In this document: piece after piece, positions 1-7,461 of the stretch
Layout: each line of letters starts with the position of its first letter
Numbering within the stretch: the first letter of the stretch is position 1
NCBI RefSeq assembly: GCF_000429965.1
Contig: NZ_AUCW01000029.1
Location: 1 to 45,859, forward strand
From: Desulfogranum mediterraneum DSM 13871
GTDB lineage: Bacteria; Desulfobacterota; Desulfobulbia; Desulfobulbales; Desulfobulbaceae
Reading direction: 5' to 3'
Length of the DNA: 45,859 nt
Position numbers and translations under genes: made by a program
Notes under the pieces: model-generated
The model's database searches: none
The model's input: only the letters and a program-made list of their open reading frames with translations
Told to the model about the DNA's origin: nothing

Positions 1-743
1 ACGGCGGTTTTCAAAGCCTTGACGACGTGGAAGCGATCTAAGATCAGGGTGGCGCTAGGGCACCAATACTCAATGGCGCCTATGTATGCCTGGCCCATAT
101 CGCAACAGGCGGCGCTGATCTGTTTTCGCTGATAGCGGCTGAGATTGCCTGCAAAGAAACGGTCAATGGTGTCGCGTCCCTTGCCCTTACCGACCCAAAG
201 AACACAGGAGCGTTGCAGGTCATAGACGATGGTTGCATACTTGCGACCCTTGCAGTAGGAGATTTCGTCAATGCCGATATGTCGCAACCCTCTGATACGG
301 TGTCCTTGTCGTGCCCTGGTTATCACGCGATGAAGGATGTCGGACAGGGTAGTTGGCGATATATGTAACAGCTGCGCTGCTGCCTTCTGGGTCATCATTG
401 TGCAGTAGGTGAGCAGGGCATATTCAAAGCGGAGACTGACCCTTGAGTATGGTGCGGCCCATGGGAGATCCTCCTGAACCCTGCCATGGGTTTTGCATTT
501 GATTTCCCTGGGGCAATAGACCAGGAAGACCAGCCTGCCGCAGACCGGCAGATCACGCCAGGTGCGGGGAGTAGCAAGACCGCGAATGATTTTGCCTCGT
601 CGACCGCAATGTGGGCATTGAGCACCATTTTTATACGGTTTAACCTCCAGCCAGAGCTCTTTGTATCGGTTATGGAAAGTGAAGCCTTTGACACGATATC
701 CTTTGATTTGGAGCAGATTGCGGATAAAATTCAGTATGCTCAA
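1..743 (-). CDS. ISL3 family transposase, N-terminal part (runs off left edge)
   Basis: The minus strand is open from a TTG start at 741-743 to the window edge, giving about 247 residues. The start is chosen because a good ribosome-binding site (GAGGAGG, about 746-753) lies just upstream and no ATG fits. The N-terminal part carries a zinc-ribbon pattern (CPHCGRRGK near residue 40, with further cysteines near 75 and 85). A helix-turn-helix follows around residues 120-150. The DDE-type catalytic core begins with HIGIDEISYCKGRKY (first Asp) and continues with LILDRFHVVKAL (second Asp region). This order matches the ISL3 transposase family, which cuts and pastes its own element. The C-terminal third, with the catalytic Glu, lies outside the window. 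No matching end was identified with certainty. Confidence 0.9.
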   Translation of the reverse strand, partial: MSILNFIRNLLQIKGYRVKGFTFHNRYKELWLEVKPYKNGAQCPHCGRRGKIIRGLATPRTWRDLPVCGRLVFLVYCPREIKCKTHGRVQEDLPWAAPYSRVSLRFEYALLTYCTMMTQKAAAQLLHISPTTLSDILHRVITRARQGHRIRGLRHIGIDEISYCKGRKYATIVYDLQRSCVLWVGKGKGRDTIDRFFAGNLSRYQRKQISAACCDMGQAYIGAIEYWCPSATLILDRFHVVKALKTA

Positions 744-756
744 GGGTTCCTCCTCT

Positions 757-784
757 TTTAAGTAAGTCTGCTAGCCTACTTAAA
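757..784. repeat. Inverted repeat upstream of the ISL3 transposase
   Basis: TTTAAGTA (757-764) and TACTTAAA (777-784) are perfect inverted 8-mers separated by 12 bases, 14 bases upstream of the transposase start. They could be an operator for the transposase or part of the terminal region of the IS. The exact outer end of the element cannot be fixed from one side. Confidence 0.4.
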
Positions 785-950
785 TGGAACCCTTGGGCAT
801 GTTTCTTTGTCAAGCTCTGCGCGCATGATCCGCTGCGACATCATTGCCGCTCCGACGAGCGTCACTTTGGCCCATTCTCACGACAACAATATCGCAGCTC
901 CCTTGGGTGCTCGATTCGGGCTCAGGGCGTTGGGAGATTCGGATAGACCC

Positions 951-1225
951 TTTTTTTCTCCTGAAATCGAGTTAAGCTGCTTCTCTCTAAACCTGCCCTT
1001 CCTCCTAAGCGGAAAAACCTGATTACCCTGGAGCCCTTGTAGGGCCGATCTTTTCCCTGAATCGACGACCATGTCAGTTGTTACCTTGTGGTAATGGTTA
1101 CGTTTGTGACGTAAGTTCAGTGGCTTGTACGATACTCTTCTCCTCCTTTTCCTTCAATGAATTTTCAGGATCTAAGGGGGGTGCCCGGATGAGGGCTTCG
1201 CTGTGTAGAGTGGGCGGAGGGCAGA
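951..1225. repeat. Dispersed repeat, copy A (tauE flank)
   Basis: This is copy A of a four-copy family (others near 2635, 4432 and 6055). A shared start is visible at CTGAAATCGAGT with copy B. All copies then share a core around CTAAGCGGAAAAACCTGATT, a short CTTGCAAGG-type dyad (diverged here) and TTTTCCCTG. Copies A, B and D continue through a stretch ending TTTTCAGGATCT. In copies A, B and D the repeat lies at the 3' side of a tauE-like coding sequence, so the repeat and the gene move or duplicate together. Confidence 0.75.
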
Positions 1226-1298
1226 AGGGGTGCTTCTGGTCCTGTTGAGCCTTTGGGGCGGAATACCCGGAAAAGCTGGGAGGGGAGTACGCTTCCTG

Positions 1299-1800
1299 CT
1301 GCAGCATCAGTACCAGGGAGCGGATGGTCCCGATTGCGGAGAGCCCCGGGAGGGCGGCAATCAGGGTGGCCCGGGTGGTGACCGCCCTGGTGTCGGTGGA
1401 GAGGAGGAAGGTGACAGTCGGTAGGCCGCCCAGAGCGACCGTGCCATTGCAGATCCCGAAAACCACCCCCAGGCCGCCGTGGACGGAGAAGTTTCTGGGT
1501 CCCTAGTGCGAGACCCCCTTGAGGATGAGCAGGACAAGGCCGAGCACCAGGCAAGCAGGGCGATACCCATGGGGACCCCACGCCGATGCCCACGGCCAGG
1601 GCTCACAGCAGGGGCCGGTCGATATTCTTCCAGGCCGAGGGCAGGAGGTGGATGCTGGCGCTAATCTCCAGAAACAGGGCCAGGGTGACGGGCTGCGCAG
1701 GCGGCAGCACCCAGCTTAAACCGTTCATCACGACGGCGGAGAAGCCAAAGCAGGTGAGCCCCCGGATGATGGCCGCGGTCGGCAAGGCTGTTATCAGGAT
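1299..1800 (-). pseudogene. Decayed TauE/SafE-type permease copy A
   Basis: Broken reading frames on the minus strand match the intact permease at 6598-7377. The N-terminal piece (AAIIRGLTCFGFSAVV, PSAWKNID) lies at about 1610-1790 and the C-terminal pieces (ICNGTVALGGLP, TFLLSTDTRAVTTRATLIAA) at about 1340-1470, in different frames. Relative to the intact gene it has lost about 178 bp near the C-terminus (junction near 1342-1350), about 40 bp between two CCAGGCA repeats (junction near 1547-1556) and a short piece near the N-terminus. The stop codon equivalent has changed to a sense codon. The start codon region is replaced by unrelated sequence ending in the TGGTCTGACCCC motif. It cannot make a permease. 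Confidence 0.85.
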
Positions 1801-1814
1801 CAGTGGAATGCACA

Positions 1815-1835
1815 GTTAAACCGTGGTCTGACCCC
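1815..1835. repeat. TTAAACCGTGGTCTGACCCC motif, copy 1
   Basis: This motif directly abuts the 5' end of tauE pseudogene A. The same string abuts the 5' end of pseudogene B at about 3396-3416 and is partly repeated at 3431-3443. It contains a GGTCTGACC near-palindrome. Its position at the same junction in both copies marks a likely boundary of the duplicated unit. Confidence 0.55.
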
Positions 1836-1855
1836 GAATGATTCCCGAATGATTT

Positions 1856-2488
1856 CTATCCGGGCACCTTTCGCGCTTCCCAGTGTTTCATGCACTTTCT
1901 GAAAATATGGGGATAGACGATGGAATGGCGGAATGGTCGGATACAGTTCATGTAAAACGCGCTGAAAGCGGTCCTGTACTTAATGTACACCGCAAGGCGG
2001 ACCTTCCACTTTCCTTCTCCCGAGGGAGACCAAGCATAATGCATTAATGCATGCTCGGTGGAATTGGAGAGTTCATGGAGCGTTTCGTCCTCGAAGGTAT
2101 ACACTGGCCTGAAGTTCATATAGTCTTGCGTTGAGATGTCCATCGCGCGTTCCGGAGTGTTTTTCTCAAGATCGCTTTCCTGCAAACGATCCCGAAGACT
2201 CTTTTCCCGGCAGCCCGGAATAGGGAGATTATTCAAGTTATTATCGATACGAAATAAGGCCCCGAAAACCTTTCGCACCCTGAAGAGCATTCCTGTTAAG
2301 GAGCCATCATAAATGTTCTTCATCATAGGCTCAATGGCGGATTTCTGGAACAAATGTAAATCGACCCCGTCCTTTGCGCTGAATTCGTATGGGAACTCCC
2401 AGGTATCCTCGAGTAGGAAATCGGAAGCCAAAGAACGGACCCTCCAGTTGAATTTGGTATGCGTAGAAGCCGGGGCAATAAAATCCAT
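1856..2488 (-). CDS. DUF2867-like hypothetical protein (210 aa)
   Basis: This is a 210-residue frame starting at ATG 2488, with AAAGGGA about 5 bases upstream as a possible ribosome-binding site. The C-terminal third (HALMHYAWSPSGEGKWKV..AVYIKYRT..FYMNCIRPFRHSIVYP) resembles the end of DUF2867-type proteins, where a hydrophobic AVLVKP-like strand is followed by a conserved RH.IVYP helix. That assignment is from memory of the family and is tentative. No signal peptide, transmembrane segment or catalytic motif is evident. It sits alone between two decayed tauE copies, so it is probably an accessory gene carried in with the surrounding repeats. Its function is unknown. Confidence 0.6.
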   Translation of the reverse strand: MDFIAPASTHTKFNWRVRSLASDFLLEDTWEFPYEFSAKDGVDLHLFQKSAIEPMMKNIYDGSLTGMLFRVRKVFGALFRIDNNLNNLPIPGCREKSLRDRLQESDLEKNTPERAMDISTQDYMNFRPVYTFEDETLHELSNSTEHALMHYAWSPSGEGKWKVRLAVYIKYRTAFSAFYMNCIRPFRHSIVYPHIFRKCMKHWEARKVPG

Positions 2489-2634
2489 AGTTATCCCTTT
2501 GTAAAGATAGTTTTCACCAAAAATGATGGATCATTTTTCACTCTTGTTACCAAATCAAATGCCAGTAATGTTGTACTTTCCAGCTAATCGCGGTGTTGAC
2601 CTGCGCCGGGGAAATTTCGGGACACAATACCCAT

Positions 2635-2880
2635 TTCTTTCCCCTGAAATCGAGTCAAGCTGCTTCCCCCTCAATCTGCCCTGCCTCCTAAACGGAAAAA
2701 CCTGATTGCCCCGGAGCCCTTGCAAGGCCTTCTCTTTTCCCGGAGTGAGGGTAAGGTGAGTTGCTACCTTGTGGTGATGGTAACATTTGTGACGTAAGTT
2801 CAATGTCTTGCACGATACTCCACTCCTTCTTTTCCTTCAATGACTTTTCAGGATCTCTGGGGGGAGGAGGGTGGAAGGGG
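2635..2880. repeat. Dispersed repeat, copy B (tauE flank)
   Basis: This is copy B of the family described at 951. It closely matches copy A from CTGAAATCGAGT through TTTTCAGGATCT, including the GTGACGTAAGTTCA stretch that copy D has only partly and copy C has lost. It runs straight into tauE pseudogene B. Confidence 0.75.
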
Positions 2881-2884
2881 TGCT

Positions 2885-3394
2885 CCAGGGAGCAGGTGAT
2901 CCCGATTGGGGAGAGCCCCAGGAAGGCGGCGGGTGGTGACCGCCCTGGTGTCGGTGGAGAAGGGGAAGGTGACAATCGGCAGGCCGCCGTGGACAGAGAA
3001 GTTTTTGGGCCCCTGGTAGGAGACCCCCCCCTTCTTTTTTTTTGAGGATGAGCAGGGAAAAGCCGAGCACCAATCAGGAGGTCGCCAGTTGGCCGGCCTC
3101 TGGGGCCAGCCAGGCAAGCAGGGCGATACCCATGGGGGTCCCCACGCCGATGCCCGCGGCCAGGGCTCCCAGCAGGAGCCAGTCGATATTTTTCCAGGCT
3201 GAGGGCAGGAGGTGGATGCTGGCGTTAGTTTCCAGAAACAGGGCCAGGATGACGGTCTGCGCAGGCGGCAGCGCCCAGCTTAAACCGCTCACCACGACGG
3301 CGGAGAAGCCAAAGCCGGTGAGCCCCCGGATGATGGCCGCGGTCGGCAGGACCACCGTTGCCAGGGCGAGTTCGACGGCAGGCAAGGCTGTTAT
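2885..3394 (-). pseudogene. Decayed TauE/SafE-type permease copy B
   Basis: The N-terminal ~100 residues are nearly intact on the minus strand (about 3074-3385: AAIIRGLTGFGFSAVVV, PSAWKNIDWLLLGAL, GTPMGIALLAWLAPEAGQL). The C-terminal pieces are frameshifted (STDTRAVTTR, HGGLPIVTF). Missing parts are the same ~178-bp block as copy A (junction near 2915-2925), a 47-bp block between two CAGGCCGCC repeats (junction 2980-2992) and the extreme C-terminus. A C/T homopolymer tract near 3025-3042 is expanded compared with the intact copy. The start codon region is lost, as in copy A. It is a non-functional relic. Confidence 0.85.
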
Positions 3395-3445
3395 GGTTAA
3401 ACCGTGGTCTGACCCCTAATGAATAGAATAGTGGTCTGACCCCTA
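3395..3445. repeat. TGGTCTGACCCC motif, copies 2 and 3
   Basis: Two tandem versions of the GTGGTCTGACCCCTAATGA motif (about 3403-3422 and 3431-3449) follow the 5' end of tauE pseudogene B. The first is preceded by TTAAACC, exactly as in the copy at 1815. Confidence 0.55.
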
Positions 3446-3487
3446 ATGATACTAATGATACTAAAGCCCCGATTTCACTGTCCGATG

Positions 3488-3769
3488 TCAGGCTGTCACC
3501 TCCTGTTTCGATAAACGTTTTGAAATACGGCTGTAGGTTTCCTTCAACTCTTCCCCCACGATCTTTGCCTTGTCGATAAATTCTTCTGAGGTTTCCACCG
3601 CCTCATCGGCAATCTCAGAGGCCTTTGATTTCACCTGGCTCCAGGTCTTTTCTGCATCTTCATACTCTTTTTTGGCATCCATGGAGGCCAGGTGCATTTT
3701 TACTCTGAGCTCATCACGCTCCACTTTTAGCTTTTCAACCAATCGGTTAAATTCTTCCTGCATTTTCAT
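3488..3769 (-). CDS. Small charged coiled-coil protein (93 aa)
   Basis: This is a 93-residue frame starting at ATG 3769 behind a strong ribosome-binding site (AAGGAGG, 5 bases upstream). The sequence is rich in Glu, Lys and Ala with heptad-like spacing throughout (for example RLVEKLKVERDELRVKMHLA, then EDAEKTWSQVKSKASEIADE), so it is predicted to be almost entirely helical and coiled-coil. There is no signal peptide or cysteine. Similar short helical proteins are common in Desulfobacterota and are annotated only as hypothetical; no function is assigned. It stands alone among repeats with no operon partner. Confidence 0.7.
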   Translation of the reverse strand: MKMQEEFNRLVEKLKVERDELRVKMHLASMDAKKEYEDAEKTWSQVKSKASEIADEAVETSEEFIDKAKIVGEELKETYSRISKRLSKQEVTA

Positions 3770-3775
3770 ACCATT

Positions 3776-4126
3776 CCTCCTTGGAGTATCTTGTTATCTC
3801 ATCTTTGCCCTACCTACCCTACTTATCACTCTAGCTCTATATCCATTGACGACCAAAGGGTATCTTCAACAAGGAGACGTTTTGTTCAAAATCAGATAAC
3901 CGTAACCTCCTGGAGACTGGGAGGAAGAGCAACTCTTCAAGGTGCCCGTCAGTCCACACCTCAACACAATCTGCAAAAACCACGGGAACAGTGCCGGATT
4001 GGAAAAAGGGGGCAGATTTATAGGAGATATGTTGACTGCATCAACATGGTATAAATAATTTAGCCTCTTTTTCTGGTACACAACTAGCCTGCATCGATTT
4101 CAAACACCGAAAAACCATTTTCTACT
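3776..4126. other. Intergenic stretch without a recognisable gene
   Basis: About 350 bases with lower GC than the rest of the window. The short frames here have no ribosome-binding site and no recognisable motif. No hairpin with a T-run was found. Confidence 0.5.
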
Positions 4127-4444
4127 TTACAGGTCACCTTCTTCTGTATAATCGTCATGTGTCGGAAATGACCCAAACTGACCGTTATCTCTGTAGGAAT
4201 GTGCATGGTGTTTTGCACCTTCATTAGGTGTTTTAGCGTTAATGGTGTATTTTTTTGTTAACAAAAGCACCGCGCAGATATTTATAGAATAGTTACTATT
4301 CTCTCTTCTGTTTATTTTGTGTGCAATATAGTTCAAGATTTCACCAATCAATTGGTGGATCTCTTCATTTGAGTATTCTTTGTCTTGATTGGTCAGTGCA
4401 AACCGGGGAAACCGGAAACCGGCCGGAAACCGGGGTCGGACCAA
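4127..4444 (-). CDS. Doubtful hypothetical frame, perhaps a truncated gene end
   Basis: A 105-residue frame whose first ~15 codons lie in the repeated CCGGTTT sequence. From about residue 16 the sequence is hydrophilic and looks protein-like (TNQDKEYSNEEIHQLIGEIL, ending HDDYTEEGDL). No ribosome-binding site precedes the ATG. The most likely reading is the C-terminal end of an older gene whose 5' part was replaced when repeat copy C arrived. The protein family was not recognised. Confidence 0.25.
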   Translation of the reverse strand: MVRPRFPAGFRFPRFALTNQDKEYSNEEIHQLIGEILNYIAHKINRRENSNYSINICAVLLLTKKYTINAKTPNEGAKHHAHSYRDNGQFGSFPTHDDYTEEGDL

Positions 4445-4745
4445 TTCAACTGTGTAAAATTACGGTAAAAAGTAACGAAAAGGACTCGTTTTTTAGCCTT
4501 AAAAGCACTTTTTTATCCCCAAAAAGGCAGGTTTAAGCTCTGAGGTAGAGATCGTTCCACTCTATCTCAACCTGTCCTGCCTCCTAAGCGGAAAAACCTG
4601 ATTGCCCCGGAGACCTTGCAAGGCTCTCTCTTTTCCCTGGAGCGAGGGTCAGGTGAGTTGCTACCTTGTGGTAATTCTCGCGGGAGGGAGATGGTGCGCC
4701 CGGATGAGGGTTTTGCTGTGCAGAGCGGGAGGAGAGTGGAAGAGG
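4390..4745. repeat. Dispersed repeat, copy C (no tauE attached)
   Basis: It begins with short CCGGAAACCGG-type repeats (4397-4440). It then shares with copy D a nearly identical stretch from GTCGGACCAA through TAAAATTACGGTAAAAAG, AGCACTTTTTTATCCCC and CTATCTCAACCTGTCCTGC, about 170 bp. An internal ~75-bp segment present in D is missing near 4673. The flank continues to about 4745, but no tauE sequence follows; instead the structured inverted repeat at 4754 begins. Confidence 0.75.
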
Positions 4746-4753
4746 ACGGGCAA

Positions 4754-4844
4754 ATTAACGGGGCTGGCAATAAGCCGCGAGGATTGTCGGTTAAAAATTC
4801 TTTTGATCGGCAACCGGAGTCGGCTTGGTGCCTGCCCCGTTAAT
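4754..4844. repeat. Structured inverted-repeat element (attC- or MITE-like)
   Basis: ATTAACGGGGC (4754-4764) and GCCCCGTTAAT (4834-4844) are perfect 11-bp inverted arms. Inside them AAGCCG pairs with CGGCTT, and CGGTT pairs with AACCG, so the single strand can fold into a stepped hairpin. This layout resembles integron attC sites, which have TAAC and GTTA at their tips. However, the 3' tip reads GTTAATA and does not meet the GTTRRRY core. It could also be a small non-autonomous transposon end. Confidence 0.4.
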
Positions 4845-4921
4845 ACGGATGGTATACGCGGTCCAACTTATAGTATTTCCCAGTCATAGCAAGTCGGATA
4901 TGCAGTGCAGTAATGCTGGTG

Positions 4922-5299
4922 CTACATAAGTTTTTCAGCTCCTGAATAGACCTCTTCTATTCTCAGGACGGCGGCAGCATGCCCCGGATGCTTTTCAGGG
5001 TTCCACTTTTTCATATCATCGAAAATTTCACCTTCTTGGTGATATTCAACGACCCCTTTGAATTGAAACGCCTTGCCTTCACTCGTGATAAAAAGGATAC
5101 TGCCCTTGCTGCCAGCAAGAATATTATTTCGTGTTTTGTCAAAATAGTTATCTGCAATCACTATGGCGTCTTCGCCGAATGTACTCACACAAGTAACGTA
5201 GATAGTATTGGGAACCGCATTCTTATCTACAGTGGTTAAAATGGCTGGACCTTTTCGCTCATCCCATGCTTTACCGACGTTTTCTGGTAAAATTGACAT
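4922..5299 (-). CDS. Pyridoxamine 5'-phosphate oxidase-like flavin-binding protein
   Basis: A 125-residue protein starting at ATG 5299, chosen because AAGGAAGG lies 8 bases upstream; an in-frame longer version from 5404 lacks a ribosome-binding site. The sequence (VGKAWDERKGPAILTTVD.. PNTIYVTCVS.. DAIVIADNYFDKTRNNI.. GSILFITSEGKAFQFKGVVE) fits the split-barrel FMN-binding fold of the pyridoxamine-phosphate-oxidase-like superfamily, small single-domain type. These proteins usually bind FMN or related cofactors; the substrate cannot be told from sequence. It is a lone gene next to the inverted-repeat element at 4754-4844 and may have arrived with it. Confidence 0.8.
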   Translation of the reverse strand: MSILPENVGKAWDERKGPAILTTVDKNAVPNTIYVTCVSTFGEDAIVIADNYFDKTRNNILAGSKGSILFITSEGKAFQFKGVVEYHQEGEIFDDMKKWNPEKHPGHAAAVLRIEEVYSGAEKLM

Positions 5300-5329
5300 A
5301 TTGTTCGCCTTCCTTATGGCATTGAATAT

Positions 5330-5635
5330 AGACGCCCGACAAGGGCGCGAGTTTATGGGGCTGAAGTCCCCTGTAAAAATTCCTGTGTTAAAGATATCAC
5401 TCAAGTTTCCGGGCTGGCAGCCTAGAGGTAACGCCAGCAGCTAACGAGAAAAAATAACAACACATGAACACCAGAAGCCTTTCGCTTTCTGGTACATTGA
5501 ATCTTGCGATTTTATCAATAATATCAGAAAGGAAAGGCTCGGACGGACAATACCAAACAATACCTGGAGCAACAAGGAGCAAACAACCTATAGGATGAAA
5601 TTGTAACCTTTATCGGAAATTTAAAAACTGGCTTC
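5330..5635. other. Intergenic stretch without a recognisable gene
   Basis: Low-GC sequence between the FMN-binding protein gene and the istB relic. A minus-strand frame at 5397-5582 (61 codons) has no convincing ribosome-binding site or family resemblance. Confidence 0.4.
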
Positions 5636-5890
5636 TTGCTCCCCAAAAACAAGATCAACCTGTTCTTTCAGCCGGTCTCGCGCCGATATAAACGAGGGAG
5701 TCTGCTGCCTCCTAGCAGCAACAGGGCTGCAGGCAAATGGGGAGGCGTATTCGGTGATCCTGTCGTGGCCACGGCCATTTTCGATCAGCTACAGCATCAC
5801 CCTCATGCGCGCACCATCCAGGACGACAGGTGCCTGCCAAGAGAGCAGCACTGTCCACGTCTAATACGCTCAGAGACTCAGGCTACCGAA
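5636..5890 (+). pseudogene. istB relic (IS21 transposition helper, C-terminal part)
   Basis: The frame reads INLFFQPVSRRYKRGSLL, then SSNRA, then WGGVFGDPVVATAIFDQL, HH and H..TIQDD. This is the C-terminal part of IS21-family IstB ATPases, where LFFQ.VSRRYERGS, SNR..., W...FGDP..ATA.LDRL.HH.H and the SYR..E end are conserved. The N-terminal AAA+ domain with its P-loop is absent, small indels disturb the alignment after SLL, and the normal end is lost. It is a remnant of an old IS21 insertion, unrelated in position to the IS21 copy at the right edge. Confidence 0.8.
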
Positions 5891-5997
5891 AACAGAAAAC
5901 CCAATAACAACAAAGAAAACAAAAGGGGGGACTCTTCGTGTCGCCAGGGGGGCAATTTCTGATGTCGCGTGCCCCAGACAGACGGAGGCACCCCTCA

Positions 5998-6058
5998 GCG
6001 GCAAACCGGGCAGCAAACCGGGGTAAACCGGCAAACCGGGGTCGCAAACCGGGGTCGG
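5998..6058. repeat. Tandem GCAAACCGGG short repeats
   Basis: Five imperfect units of GCAAACCGGG(GT) occur in 60 bases just before repeat copy D. Related AAACCGG units precede copy C at 4397-4440. They suggest slippage or repeated insertion at the unit boundary. Confidence 0.6.
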
Positions 6059-6500
6059 ACCAAGTCAACTGTATAAAATTACGGTAAAAAGTAACGAAAA
6101 GGGCTCGTTTTTTAGCCTTAAAAGCACTTTTTTATCCCCAAAAAGGCAGGTTTAAGCTCCAAGGTAGAGATCGTTCCATTCTATCTCAACCTGTCCTGCT
6201 TCCTAAGCGGAATAACCTGATTGCCCCGGAGCCCTTGCAAGGCTCTCTCTTTTCCCTGGAGAGGGGATAAGGTCGGTTGCTATCTTGTGGCAACAGTGAA
6301 CCTTGTGTTGTAAGTTCAGTGGGTTAAGTGAGACTCAGCACCTTCTTTTTCTTCAATAAATTTTCAGGATCTCGCGGGAGGGAGATGGTGCGCCCGGATG
6401 AGGGCTTTGCTGTGCAGGGCCGGAGGTGAGTGGAAGGGGTGCGTTCTGTGGAGAGGTGGAGAAGTGGAGAGGTGGAGAGGTGCTCCTGGTCCTCTTGAGC
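6055..6500. repeat. Dispersed repeat, copy D (flank of intact tauE)
   Basis: This is the longest copy. It shares ~170 bp with copy C at its left, the CTAAGCGGAA..CCTGATTGCCCCGGAG core with all copies, and the TTTTCAGGATCT..GCGCCCGGATGAGGG part with A and C. Between 6445 and 6482 there is an internal tandem of GTGGAGAG-like 8-mers. Confidence 0.75.
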
Positions 6501-6597
6501 CTTTGGGGAGGATACCTGGAAAAGCAAGGAGGTGCAGGGGCTCTCCGGCCAGAAAGAAGTTGTATTAGGTGGAGCCCTTGTTGAGCTGCTCCTGTTG

Positions 6598-7377
6598 CTA
6601 CAGCATCAGCACCAGGGAGCGGATGATCCCGATTACCGAGAGGCCCAGAAGGAGGATCAGGGCCAGGGTCTTGAAGAGATCCGGGCTGGCTACCTTGAAC
6701 AGGCGCTGGCCCAGGGTGATGCCGATGATCACGACGGGAAGGGAGGCCAGGGCATAGCCGCTCACCGTGGTGTTGAGCAGGCCGTGGCCCCCGGCCAGGG
6801 AGAGGGCGTAGATGTCGGTGCCCAGGAAGGCGGCAATCAGGGTGGCCCGGGTGGTGACCGCCCTGGTGTCGGTGGAGAGGAGGAAGGTGACAATCGGCAG
6901 GCCGCCCAGGGCGGCCGTGCCGTTGCAGATCCCGGAAACCACCCCCAGGCCGCCGTGGACGGAGAAGTTTCTGGGCCCCTGGTAGGATACCCCCTTGAGG
7001 ATGAGCAGGGCAAAGCCGAGCACCAGGCAGGAGATCACCAGTTGGCCGGCCTCTGGGGCCATCCAGGCAAGCAGGGCGATACCCATGGGGGTGCCCACGC
7101 CGATGCCCACGGCCAGGGCTCCCAGCAGGAGCCAGTCGATATTCTTCCAGGCCGAGGGCAGGAGATGGATGCTGGCGCTAATCTCCAGAAACAGGGCCAG
7201 GATAACGGTCTGCGCCGGCGGCAGCACCCAGCTTAAACCGCTCACCACGATGGCGGAGAAGCCAAAGCCGGTGAGCCCCCGGATGATGGCCGCGGTCAGC
7301 AGGACCACCGTTGCCAGGGCGAGTTCGGCGGCAGGCAAGGCTGTTATCGGGTTCAGGATCTGGTCCAGTTCAAACAT
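6598..7377 (-). CDS. TauE/SafE family anion permease (intact copy)
   Basis: A 259-residue membrane protein of normal length for the TauE/SafE family, which exports sulfite, sulfoacetate or related anions or takes up sulfur compounds. About eight hydrophobic helices are visible. The family's repeated glycine-rich motifs appear twice: RGLTGFGFSAIVVSGL near residue 33 and GICNGTAALGGLPIV near residue 150. The substrate cannot be deduced. It follows the universal stress protein gene by 84 bp on the same strand, so both are probably transcribed from the sigma-54 promoter at 8095-8110. The start at ATG 7377 has only a weak GATGAGA site. Two decayed copies of this gene lie at 1299 and 2885. Confidence 0.88.
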   Translation of the reverse strand: MFELDQILNPITALPAAELALATVVLLTAAIIRGLTGFGFSAIVVSGLSWVLPPAQTVILALFLEISASIHLLPSAWKNIDWLLLGALAVGIGVGTPMGIALLAWMAPEAGQLVISCLVLGFALLILKGVSYQGPRNFSVHGGLGVVSGICNGTAALGGLPIVTFLLSTDTRAVTTRATLIAAFLGTDIYALSLAGGHGLLNTTVSGYALASLPVVIIGITLGQRLFKVASPDLFKTLALILLLGLSVIGIIRSLVLML

Positions 7378-7461
7378 ATGGTCTCATCTTTTTTAGGTTC
7401 GCTGCATGGATTGCCGGCTTGCTGCAGTGTGCTCTCGCCTTTTGTCAGTGGCTGGAGCCGC

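Noticed and set aside
3866-4081. Short frames around 3.8-4.1 kb
   Set aside because: No ribosome-binding site, no recognisable motifs and biased composition; treated as non-coding.
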